Positions 35,950 to 46,480 of a stretch of 64,000 nucleotides of DNA are shown here, in pieces (positions within the stretch are counted from its first letter, which is position 1; each line of letters starts with the position of its first letter). A model generated the notes under the pieces. That model saw nothing but the letters and a program-made list of their open reading frames with translations, was not told the DNA's origin and did no database searches. The stretch spans positions 6,921,015 through 6,985,014 of the forward strand of contig NC_053146.1 of NCBI RefSeq assembly GCF_016808335.1, in the 5' to 3' direction. The translations under genes and the position numbers were made by a program. This DNA comes from Panicum virgatum. Taxonomy: Eukaryota; Streptophyta; Magnoliopsida; Poales; Poaceae.

Positions 35950-37841
35950 AGCTACGGGATAATCACCGATGTTCCATTATGGCACAATGATGTTAAAATC
36001 CGTTTGAACTTCCATATCTTCGAAGATCTCAACTTCGACTTCTTGATAGGACATCCCCTTAAAGCTCTCTTTTCGAATGTTCCTAAGGACGGATGTTTAA
36101 GCATCAAGTTAGGGAAGGACACGTTCCAAATCCCCGTGGATCGAGCATTGACATGCTCAGTGGAGGATCTCCCTATTCCAGAGCCGATCGAGGAAATAAT
36201 GGCCACTTCCACCTTCGAGTTTTTCGACTTGTGCCTCGAGGAGGATATTGACGAAATGCTGGAAGAAGTCAGCGATGCAGAAGAAGAATCCGGTGAAACT
36301 CCTGAACTGCTCACGACTGAGAAGCCATCACGACCTCCGATTGAGCTAAAGCCTTTACCTTCAGGGCTTAGATACACCTTTCTGAATAGCGATGTAGAGT
36401 CTCCCGTGATCATCAGCGACAAACTCTCAGAAGAGGAGATGAATAAGCTCATCGCTGTTTTAGAAAAGCATCGATCGGTCTTAGGCTATACCCTACAAGA
36501 CCTCAAGGGCATCAGTCCTGCCCTCTGCACCCACCGAATCCTATTGGATCCCGCAATAGCACCTTCTAGGGAACCCCAAAGAAGGTTGAACAATGCTATG
36601 AGGGAGGTGGTAAAAAAAGAGGTTCTTAAACTCCTAGATGCCAGAATTATCTATCCTGTTCCGCATAGTGAGTGGGTAAGCCCAGTCCAAGTTGTGCCCA
36701 AGAAAGGAGGCATGACGGTGGTGGAAAATAGTAAGAACGAGCTAATTCCCCAATGAACCATCACGGGATGGAGGATGTGTATAGATTACAGGAAACTCAA
36801 TAAGGACACTAAGAAGGATCACTTCCCACCACCTTTCATCGATGAGATGTTGGAGCGGTTGGCGAAGCACTCCTACTTTTGTTTCCTTGATGGTTATTCT
36901 GGTTACCATCAAATACCCATCCATCCCGAAGATCAGAACAAGACCACATTCACATGCCCCTATGGAACATATGCCTACCGCCGAATGTCGTTTGGGTTAT
37001 GTAATGCACCCGCGTCATTCCAAAGATGCATGATGTCCATTTTCTCCGACATGATCGAAGAAATTATGGAAGTTTTCATGGACGACTTCTCGGTCTATGG
37101 GATGACCTTCGATCATTGTCTAGAAAATTTAGACAGAGTCTTGCAGAGATGCCAAGAGAAGGACATGATGCTCAACTGGGAGAAATGTCAGTTCATGGTC
37201 CGTGAATGCATCGTTTTAGGACACTTAGTGTCCGAAGAGGGATAGAGGTGGATAAGGTGAAGATTGAAGTCATTGAACAACTTCCGCCTCCCATCAATGT
37301 GAAAGGAATCAGAAGCTTCCTTGGCCTTGCCGGATTCTATCAAAGGTTCATCGCAAACTTCTCCCAGATTGCTAGACCCCTCACAAGTCTCTTAGCCAAG
37401 GATGCTCCTTTCCAATTCACAGATGAGTGCCATAAAGCCTTTGACATGCTCAAAAAGGCACTCATCTCGGCTCCAATCATTCAACCCCCAGATTGAAAGC
37501 TCCCATTCGAGATCATGTGTGATGCTAGCGATTATGCGGTGGGGGCCGTACTTGGTCAAACCAAGGATAAGAAGCATCACACGATCGCGTACGCAAGCAA
37601 TACACTTACTGGAGCTCAGCTGAATTATGCCACAATAGAAAAAGAGCTCCTAGTAGTTGTCTTCGCTATCGACAAGTTTAGATCCTATTTAGTGGGTACC
37701 AAGGTCATCGTCTATACAGACCATGCCACACTCAGGTACCTCTTCACTAAAAGGGATGCTAAACCGAGGTTGATCAGATGGATTCTTCTAATCCAAGAGT
37801 TTGACTTGGAAATTAAGTGGCGGATCATTTATCGCGTATGA
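35950..37841 (+). pseudogene. Athila pol: protease end, RT and RNase H
   Basis: The frame passes LNFDFLIGHPL, LSEEEMNKLIAVLEKHR and PHSEWVSPVQVVPKKGG. After a TGA (about 36756) RT continues: MCIDYRKLN, FCFLDGYSGYHQI, catalytic FMDDFSVYG (about 37075), LNWEKCQFMV. A further stop at about 37243 precedes [16 protein letters not shown]. RNase H shows [13 protein letters not shown], the catalytic E in IEKELL, and [11 protein letters not shown]. It breaks off near 37840, where the usual ADHLSR end is lost. The enzyme would copy the RNA into DNA. Confidence 0.88.
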
Positions 37842-38099
37842 CCAATACGAATACCCAAGACCCGCCGATAAATGACTTTTCCTACGGGATGATATGCTTC
37901 TCAAGGTAACAGCTTCGCACCCCTGGTATGCGAATATCGTAAACTTTATGGTTTCGGGGTATATACCCCAGGGGAAAGCAAAAAGAAGTTAGTGCACGAG
38001 AGCAGACGCCACCTATGGGATGCACCATATCTGTACTGAGTCTGTGCAGATGGGTTACTCAGACGTTGTGTACCCACGGCAGAAGGACAAAAGATCATA

Positions 38100-39284
38100 G
38101 AGAAATGCCATGCGGCACCATATGGAGGTCACTATGGTGTATTTCGCACTCAAGCGAAAATCTGGCAGAGTGGTTTCTATTGGCCATCTATGTATGAAGA
38201 TACAAAGAACTTCATCCGCAGATGTCCAAACTACCAGAGGCATGGAGGGATCACAGCTCGTGATTCAATGCCCCTGAACTACAATCTTCAGGTCGAACTT
38301 TTTGATGTCTGGGGTATTGATTACATGGGACCTTTTGTAAGATCCCAAGGATGCGAGTATATTCTGGTCGCCGTAGATTACGTCTCCAAATGGGTCAAAG
38401 CCATGCCATGCAGAGCCGCTGATGCAAAGCATGTCCGTAAGATGTTCCATGAGATTATCTTTCCAAGGTTTGGCACACCACGGATGGTAATCAGTGATGG
38501 AGGGTCACACTTCATTGACTCAGCCTTCCGGAACTTTCTCAAGGAACTAGGGACAAGACACAACATCGCGACTCCGTATCACCCTCAGACCAGCGGTCAA
38601 GCAGAAACATCTAACAAGCAAATCAAGAGTATTCTGCAGAAGACCGTGAATGAGATGGGGAGGGGATGGAAGCTGAAATTACCGGATGAACTGTGGGCAT
38701 ACCGTACAGCATACAAGACACCCATTGGAATGTCACCCTGTCAGCTTGTCTACAGGAAAACTTGCCACTTACCCGTAGAGCTGGAGCACAGAGCGCATTG
38801 GGCTCTCCGGAAGTGGAATATGGATCTTAAAATAGCTGGAGAATACCAAAAGCATCAAATCTCGGAATTGGAAGAAAGGAGAGACAAAGCTTATCATAGT
38901 GCCTCGATTTACAAAGAAAGAACCAAGAGATGGCACGATAAGTGGTTGAAGCCTAAGAACTTCAATCCCGGAGACAAGGTATTGCTCTTTAATTCCATGG
39001 TCAAGTTTTTTGGTCATGGGAAATTACGAAGCAAATGGCAAAGACCGTATCACGTCATCGACACATCACCACATGGAGCCATCACGATACAAGATGATGA
39101 TGGTAACGCCTATAAGGTAAACGGTCAACGACTCAAGCTTTTCCTAGACCATAATAAAGCTCTTGATGAGGAGATAGACATGATTAACTTAGTTGATCCC
39201 GTACTTACATTCAAAAAGAGCCATATAGGCCAAAAGGGCAGGTGGGCCCATCCTACCTCTCAAACTTATAACCCCACCAGTTGA
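38100..39284 (+). pseudogene. Athila integrase
   Basis: Zinc-binding HHCC residues are seen in [11 protein letters not shown] and [10 protein letters not shown]. The core shows the D,D,E residues in [22 protein letters not shown] and [11 protein letters not shown], followed by the C-terminal DNA-binding region with [12 protein letters not shown] and [14 protein letters not shown] stretch of 364 codons from 38190 is open, the best preserved gene of the element. The sequence between 37850 and 38100, where the domain should begin, is out of frame. Confidence 0.88.
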
Positions 39285-39547
39285 CCCGCGCAAGCTGGGG
39301 CTCAGCCTGGGCCGGCAGACCTATAGGTCGGCCGAATCTGGGCCAGCCCCAGTGAGGCCCAGCTTCGGGGCACAGCCTGCTTGACCCACCTAGAGTCCAA
39401 CTCCGCGAGGTGTGACGGCGTTTCGCGACGAGAAAAGGAGTCTTGCACCCTTCTTCTTCTCTTCAGAAACCCTAAACTCCATACCTTGTTTCCATCTATT
39501 CCCCAAAATCTTCATTGGTTCCACCAGCATTCCATCACCATCAACCC

Positions 39548-40269
39548 ATGGCCGATAAGGAGATAGTCCCTTACGTTGCGCCAGAATCTCGCCAGGACAA
39601 TCCACTCAGCCCTATGGAGCAGTAATTCGCGGAGGCTCTTCCAGAAAAAGCCTTCTCGATGACAGCAACCTCGCTGGCAACACCTCGAAGCATCCCCAGA
39701 AGGAAGGACCCGAGGGACGCTAGGGGTAGGTCGGCCGATCACCTTGGTCGGCCGACTTCCCCACGAGCCCATTCGGCTCCAGGCTCCTCTGGTGGTTCTC
39801 CATCGCCTGGTGGAGCACTTCCAGATGAGGTACGGCGAAGCAAACCACGAAACAGGCCCTCCAAAAAGAAATTGGAGGTCTTTGCGGTCAAGTCGTTCCA
39901 AGACGAGAATGCACCCGGGCCAAGACTTAAGCCCGACGAAGAATATGTGCACTCGTGGATGGCAAAGGAGGGCCGGATAATCAGCCATGGCTACCGGCGC
40001 AATAAGATATCTCCTGATGAGCTGCCACTCCAACCACGCCTCACAATCTTTGGAGTGAGGCCATCAGCAAGAGCGGAAGATAATCAAAACAAGTCTGAGA
40101 TAAGGAAACTTTCCAATGAGCTTACAAAAGCTCATATGGCTGGTATCAGATTGGACACATCTCAGTAGAGGTTGAGAGAGGAGGTCAGAGAGTGCAAGGG
40201 GACCTCGAGTTTCTTGATGAGAGGATGGATCGTCTAGCAAAGGCACTTGGGATCCAAAACTTTGAGTAG
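39548..40269 (+). pseudogene. Athila ORF in the env position
   Basis: It begins MADKEIVPYVAPESRQD in a CT-rich leader. It has a TAA at about 39623, then 170 open codons: a Pro/Ser/Arg-rich basic part (PRRKDPRDARG, SKPRNRPSKKK), the block DEEYVHSWMAKEGRIISHGY, and a short coiled coil near its end. It stops with TAG at 40166, one change from CAG, and then shifts frame. No signal peptide or membrane helix is seen, unlike the env-like ORF of some dicot Athila elements. Function unknown. Confidence 0.55.
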
Positions 40270-41081
40270 GGATCTTAGATAAGACCCCTCTCGTTATCAT
40301 AGGTTTAGTTAGGGCGCTAGTCTTAATCGAGTCGTTTAGGTTTAGGTCAGTCTAGTTGCGCCCCGGTCTTTATTTCATCAAGATTTGTGAACTTTGGCTC
40401 CCCGGTGTTAATGCCGGCAGAGCCCCATTATCTTTCATATTTGGTTTGTTTTGTCTATGATCGAAGAGCAGGTCGAAAACAAGTGTGGGGGGGGTCCCAT
40501 GACGCTACACATCCACGATCACATTCACACGTCACGTACACCTCCCGCTCCGACTCATGAGTTTGCACTACCTCACTTGTTTCCTCCCTTTAGCGTTTCT
40601 AAACATGAGCATATCTTTTCAAATTCTTGAGTTTGTTTAAGAAATTTGCTAATAAGAGCTCTTGATAGATGCCTTGCATAAATGTTTTTCATGCTGCGCT
40701 TAAGTTTGTGAACCATATTTTATAGGACCCGTGATGCTTAGTTGTTGACTAACGTGACATGTCTAGTTAAAGTTGTTCGTCTCTTTCATGTTGACCAGTC
40801 TGGGATTTTTAGTTTAAAAAAACGAAAACTAAGTTCTTGGTTTTATCTCTTTATCCACCATGCTACCAGAACCATATAAAAATCCCATGCTATGTCTCTC
40901 GGCTACATGATTGAGCTTGATCAAATTTTGTGACCCATCATGGTTCTGCTCAGTTTACGCACTTGATTTCAGGTATTATGTTCAGATGAATCTTGTGCCC
41001 CTTAAACACTATTTGACAATGTTATCGAAAAAAAGAAAAGAGAGAGAGATGAAAAGAAGGCATGCCAATGAAGCATGACCC

Positions 41082-41119
<38 letters not shown>

Positions 41120-41636
41120 ATGGCATGCCAAAGAAGCATGACCCAGCAAATAAAATAAGACATGAAAAGGAGCACATATTTATCTGTACACTAACCTGAT
41201 CAGTCGTAAATATGAGTATACACCTGTGGATCCAATCTTTGATCTTGCAACAGATTTGGGCCAAGCAGACGACATCCTACCTCATCCATCGAAACTCCAT
41301 CTATACCATCAGAGCCGGTGAGGTAAAATAAGGATAAATGCTGGTAAGAGGCTACGAGCGACTCTGAGAGACCCATGGAGGGGAGAAGACCATGAACAAT
41401 TTTATAATAATATTTTTCAAAATCCCCAAATTCTGGCAACATGACAGGATGACACTTGAAGCCAAGATCATTCTGTTCTTCAACAACTCAAGATATCATG
41501 ATGGACACATTCAAGTTCACAAGCAAGAGCAAGGTATGAAACAAATTTTGTGCAGGATATTCTATCAGGAAGCTATCGGCTCACCTTAGTCCTGACCTTT
41601 ACTCGGGACGAGCAAAGGGCCAAGTGTGGGGGATCT
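40270..41636 (+). other. Athila 3' untranslated region and polypurine tract
   Basis: No gene is seen. A GA microsatellite (about 41082-41115) is flanked by two copies of GGCATGCCAA/TGAAGCATGACCC. A G-rich tract lies at 40484-40496, and CAAGTGTGGGGGATCT just before the LTR at 41637 is the PPT. Confidence 0.7.
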
Positions 41637-42039
41637 TGTTGACGGTCATTAACGACCAATTGACCGTCAACTCCTGCACAAAAGGGAACCACAAAGTGGA
41701 ATAAATGCTATCATAGGGTTTATTTATTAACAAATTCCACATATGGTGTTTGAGAATGTGTGCAGGTGGTTCTGAACTAATTTTGCAGGTTTCAAGTACA
41801 CTTTGGCCCAACACAAATCGCAGAATTATCAGAGCACCGATTCAGGCTCAAATGGACCAAGTGTAGCCTAAGAACCCAGTTCAGACCACTCAAGACAGGC
41901 CAAACCCAACTGGGTTAAGACAAGGAGGCCCAGGACAACCTGCTAGACGAAGCTGGGGTGGTTGGCCCACCTGGCAGGCCGACCGACCTACTGGTCGGCC
42001 GACCAGGCCCATGGGCCCCACCGCCTCAGCTTCGACACG

Positions 42040-44807
42040 TGTGAAAGGCCCTAGTTTGGTTTTGGTAATTGAGTGACAACTTAGGTGGACTAATAAGTGT
42101 TTATGTTGAGATACACAGGAGATTAGTCCACACAAAGACACTAGTATGAGCGACATATGCCATGAAGGAGAAATGGCTAAGGGTTGATGCTATGCTCATA
42201 TAGTGTGATCGTGGAGCTCATTGCATATGAGACGTGACATGGAGTTATGTGACCAAAGTGGAGAAGATCAAGACAAGGCTTGGCTTGATGGACCGGTTGC
42301 AATGGAGAAGGGCAAGTCAAGACTTTGAAGCGAGGGACCGCGAGGCGGTGAAGCTTGGGCAAGATTTGGCGCCGATGGACCGAGGCAACGGTGAAAAGCG
42401 AGCAAGGTCAAGATCGATGGACCAAAGAAGTCATGTGATGATATGGAGTGGATCATATCATTTAAGAAAGATCAAGCCAAGTGTTGACTCGTAATGATGA
42501 TCAAAAGGCTTGATGGAGTTTGGTGCTTGTGTGGCATCGACATTTGGGAAGATGAAATGGAATGCGCAAGGCAAAGGTATGACTTGTAGGGCATTTCATT
42601 TCACCGGTCAAAGGTTGTGTAGAGAAGTGCATGACCGGATTTAGGATAGATGGCCGTACTATCAAGAGGGGCAAACTTGTTTGCATATCGGTCATCTAGT
42701 GCCACTTGAGCGATCTAACATTGCGATGTTGCTAGGATCGAGTGGCGTGGTGAGATCAAGTGAAAATCCTTTGAAAATGATTGTGAAATGCTAACACACA
42801 TGCACATGGTGTTGTTCACGTGGTGGTGTTGGCACATTTGCAAAGGAGAAAGAGTTGGAGTTGATGTTGATCAACTTTGGGAAGCAAGAAAGGTCTTTTG
42901 GTTTTCTCCGGAAATTAGGTTGTCTCTTGGAGTGGAATACTACTTTGATCCATTGTGTTTTGAATCAAGAATTCAGTTGGGTTGTGTAGCCCTCTGAATT
43001 AGCTTTTCATAGAGTCCAAGATCACCTAATTTGGACATCGGAGCTAAGAGTTATGGCCGTTTTACCGAGGTACATTTCTGCTGGAAATAGACCTGCGGAC
43101 GGTCCGCCCTAGACCTGCGGACGGTCCGCCCTTGAGGGGCGGACGGTCCGCCGTTATCTCGGTTGAGCTCAAACAGAACCGTTTTTGGCTCTGTGGGTGG
43201 TCCAAAATGACCTGCGGACCGTCCGGTCCATGGGGGCGGACGGTCCGCCTTTAAAAGCTGAAACGGGCGCAGAAACTTGGTTGTTCTGTCTTGGGTGCCC
43301 AAAATGACCTGCGGACCGTCCGGTCCTTGGGGGCGGACGGTCCGCCTCCTACTGAAATTTCTGGGACAGAAACACTGCGGTTTCTGTGTGTGCTCACGTT
43401 TTGAACTGCGGACAGTCCGCCCCTGGGGAGCGGACAGTCCGCCGGTAACTTCCAGATTTAGTCAGAGACGTTTGCAAATCGGTTGGTTCGAAGTTTTGAA
43501 CCGCGGACAGTCCGCCCCAGGGGCGCGGACAGTCCGCCCGGGGCTCTAACGGTCGACTCTGACACATAATCATTGCAGTTCTAGCCGTTGGTTTTAAATG
43601 GCGGACGGTCCGGTTTTTGTGAGGCGGACAGTCCGCGAAAACTCAGTTTTCACGGGATTTGAGTGTAACGGCTAGTTTGGGGCCTCCCTCTATAAATAGA
43701 GGGTGTGGCCGGCCATTTGAGGTGCTGAGCACCTTGGGGACTTAGTGTCCATATGTGAGAGTGCTTGAGAGCCCTCTACTCACTCTAACTTGATAGTGAT
43801 CATCCGATTGAGTGAGAGAGCGATTCTAGTGCGTTTGCGTTGAGAGATTGCATCGAGTGGCACTAGGTGATTGTGTTGCAAGCCGGTGCGCTTGTTACTC
43901 TTGGAGGTTGCCACCTCCTAGATGGCTTGGTGGCAAGAGGCTCCGTTGAAGCCCGCAAGAAGTTTGTGCGGTGCTCCGGAGAAGAGTTTGTGAGGGGTTT
44001 TGTGCTCACCCCGCGGGAGCCGCGAAGAGTAACTCTAGTTGAGCGAGACGTGAAGAGCAACAAGTGGTCCGGCCGGATCATGTGCTAGAGCTCGGTGTGA
44101 GCACTCCACGTGGGAGAGTGTGACTTGAGAGTCACCACTAGCAAGAGGATCGGCGGCAACCTTGGAGCTTGTCTCAACGGGGATTAGCTTGGTGGCAACC
44201 AAGTGAACCTCGGGATAAAAATCACCGTGTCAACTTTGTCTACTCTTCTCGGTGGTTTGCATTCTCCAAATCACAAGCATTGTATTTACATTCTTCTATA
44301 TCTTGTGCTTGTGTAGTTGCTCTCTAGTGATTAGTTAGCTTGTGTAGCTTGCTAATCAACTTCTTGCTTGTGTAGCTAGAAGTAGAGATCCTAGTGTATC
44401 TAGTTAGCTTGTGTAGCTTAATTAGTTGCACTTGCTTAGATTGTGTAACTAAGCAAGTTGAGCTCTTGGATTTGGATTGTGTATCCTTGTCCTTGAGCAT
44501 CTAGTGAGCTTAGGTTGGCTTTGTGCTTTTGCTCATTAGAATTGTGTAGGAGCTCCCCCGGTTTGTGTAGTACTAGTGCTTAGGCTTGTGTGACTTGGCT
44601 TTAGAATTTTTAAGAGAGCTCTTACTAGCTTGGCACTCCATTTGCTTTGTGTAGGATCTTTTTGGAGGTGCCTTAAAGTTATAGTTAGAGGGGTGTAGTC
44701 TTGGCTAAGCGAATAGTTTCAATTCCGCATAAGTTTCGGTTAACCGACGCAATTAGTTTTAGAAAGGACTATTCACCCCCCCTCTAGTCCGCCATCTCGA
44801 CCCTACA
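42040..44807 (+). mobile_element. Solo LTR, copia SIRE/Maximus-like, about 2.77 kb
   Basis: It begins TGTGAAAGGCCCTAG and ends ...TATTCACCCCCCCTCTAG...CCCTACA, the typical SIRE-type LTR end. A TATA box TATAAATA lies at 43691-43698. There is no internal region, so it is a solo LTR formed by LTR-LTR recombination. Flanks are ACACG on the left and ACGTG on the right; the TSD is therefore imperfect, but the host LTR resumes exactly. The U3 carries a palindrome array at 43095-43636. Confidence 0.82.
43095..43636. repeat. Array of 13 GCGGACnGTCCG palindromes
   Basis: Starts include 43095, 43117, 43139, about 43214, 43236, 43311, 43333, 43407, 43430, 43502, 43525, 43601 and 43624. Most are paired about 22 bp apart, and pairs recur roughly every 95 bp. 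The central base is G, A or C. Adjacent copies tend to share it. Confidence 0.88.
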
Positions 44808-46460
44808 ACGTGGCACCTCCCTACTGGTTGCTTAAGTCGGTTCCAGGTGCTTCAGCCCGTGACTCCCTCCTACAAATACAAGGGGAGGGGGTCGAGGAAT
44901 CGACACACACACACACATCACACCCTCTCAACTCACATTTCTCCCTTGGAGCTTGAGGCCTTCATCCTATATGCTTAGGTAGACTAGGAGATGTAGAAGA
45001 AGAGGAGGAGAGTGAGCAGGAGTCGGGGGAAGTGCCGGGTCTGTCGGCACTCTTCTCCGCTTGTACCTCGACGGATGCTTATTCGGTTGTAAGTGTTCGA
45101 GACTTTCATTGTTTGTTTATTTGGAATTAGAGTTTAGATCGCAAGTTATCATCTCTGCCTTATATTTGTTGATGTGTATGCTAGCGAGTAGCATTTGATC
45201 TTAGCTTAAGACCCCGGATAGAAAAGGGTAGTCTTGGCCAGGGCTAAGGTTAGTAGGGAAAGGCATATACGTGGTGTCTAGGCTGGACTATACCACTCAG
45301 TTGTCTGATAGTCCCACGGTTTGAAGAGATAGCCGGCAGGTGGTGATAGCCCTGTTCGAGCCTTTTAGTAATCTTCCACGTTCGGATATCAGATAGAGCA
45401 CATATTGGAACTACCGGTTTGCATAAGTCGGTCGATACCTTTAGCTCGAAGTATAACGGCGACGTGATCTCTTATTCTAGGCATAGATTCTAGATATAGA
45501 AAGTCCTCTCTTCTGTCTTCTCCACACCGGTGCGTGTGTCCTTGGATGAGCCTGAACCTGTAGATAGCGTACTCACGTTCCTCTGTGGATACGATGCCCT
45601 GGAATACTCTTGGGTGAAAGCTACAACGGTATCCGTGCGCTTGTGGATTTTATTCGTGACGTTGCAAAATACCAACAAGCTGCTTTGACTCGAGCAAGAA
45701 CATTGAGATGGTCATCTCCAGCTTCTCCCAGTGGTACTACTGTGTCCTCAGTTCCACTGGTACGACGAGAAAGGTGACGGTAGTCGGTGAAGCTCAGATC
45801 CTGGCGATGAGTGTAGCAGAGGGACCACAGAGCTCTCCTGGCGGCATCATTGACTGAGGCGGCGTAGGTAGCATGAGGCGCGGTGGAGTTGTGCACCGAA
45901 CGGGTCTTCATGCCTTTGGAAGTCTCCAAGTGTTCCCTGATATGGACCTGGGTGCGGTAGTAGTCATCGCGGCCAGGCTCGGAGTAGAGGCTGGTAACAT
46001 AGAGGGGCTTCACGGTGTTTCCCAACTCCAATAGTACATCCTGGAGCAGAGTGGGAAAGTAGCCAGACTCATCTGTGGAGGAAAGAAATTCACATGTTCC
46101 ATTCATCACACGAGGACCATTCTCCTGGCTTTCATCAATGTTGCCATTGTTGTTGTTGTTGCTACCAAGTTCCATGCTATGACAGTTTTCCAACTTAACA
46201 TAGGAGCAGACTTCTTCCAATTCTTCTTCTTCCACGGGCTAAGCGGGGGCAGACGAACTTGGGAACCTCAGGTGTCCTGGTCAACTGTTAGAGCAAGAAC
46301 CAAAACTCAGAACTCATTTTAAATCAATGAGACCGACAAAGAACAAAACAAAACAAAAATAGATTTTATGAAGTAAAATAAGACTTTTGAGCTAAAAGGC
46401 TTGCGAGAAAATGAGTCCTTAATTCATCCATTTCTATCTAGGTTTGCATCCTACAGTCAA

Positions 46461-46476
46461 CATAGCTCTGATACCA
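46461..46476 (-). promoter_or_regulatory. Primer-binding site of the chromovirus (initiator tRNA-Met type)
   Basis: The minus strand reads TGGTATCAGAGCTATG a few bases inside the 5' LTR. Confidence 0.85.
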
Positions 46477-46480
46477 CTTC

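Larger units (their letters stand above)
33404..45677 (+). mobile_element. Athila-type gypsy element
   Basis: LTRs are at 33404-34668 and 41637-45677 (the right one interrupted by a solo LTR), with the TSD AGCTG at 33399-33403 and 45678-45682. PBS TGGCGCCGTTGCCGGGGA, gag, pol and an extra ORF in the env position follow in order, then a PPT (AAGTGTGGGGGATC). RT blocks such as LNWEKCQFMV and FMDDFSVYG place it in Athila. It split the orf0 of the chromovirus. All ORFs are interrupted. Confidence 0.93.
41637..45677 (+). repeat. Right LTR of the Athila element, interrupted
   Basis: Two parts, 41637-42039 and about 44808-45677, match the left LTR. The gap is filled by a SIRE-like solo LTR. The TATA box has changed from TATAAATA to TACAAATA (about 44873). 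Confidence 0.92.
33186..46235 (-). pseudogene. Chromovirus orf0, split by the Athila element
   Basis: The gene lies between PBS and gag. Codons at 45683-46235 and 33186-33403 join in frame when the Athila element and one TSD copy (AGCTG) are removed, giving about 255 residues with no internal stop. The N-terminus is acidic with an Asn run. A central region resembles a double-stranded RNA-binding fold in order: helix TLLQDVLLEL, strands PLYVTSLYS and YYRTQVHIRE, helix AASVNDAARRALWSLC. The C-terminus is a coiled coil (LEGATAELDNTREKLQEAQA) ending in a basic RKRLR patch. An extra upstream ORF has been described for rice RIRE3/RIRE8-type gypsy elements (from memory). The dsRBM assignment is inference. 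Confidence 0.7.

Noticed and set aside
43095..43636. CRISPR-like array reading of the regularly spaced palindromes
   Set aside because: Eukaryotic LTR context, palindromes in pairs and repetitive spacers; no cas genes.
42035..44812. A clean 5-bp TSD for the SIRE-like solo LTR
   Set aside because: ACACG on the left and ACGTG or CAACG on the right do not match. The insertion is certain from the split host LTR, but the duplication is mutated or shorter.
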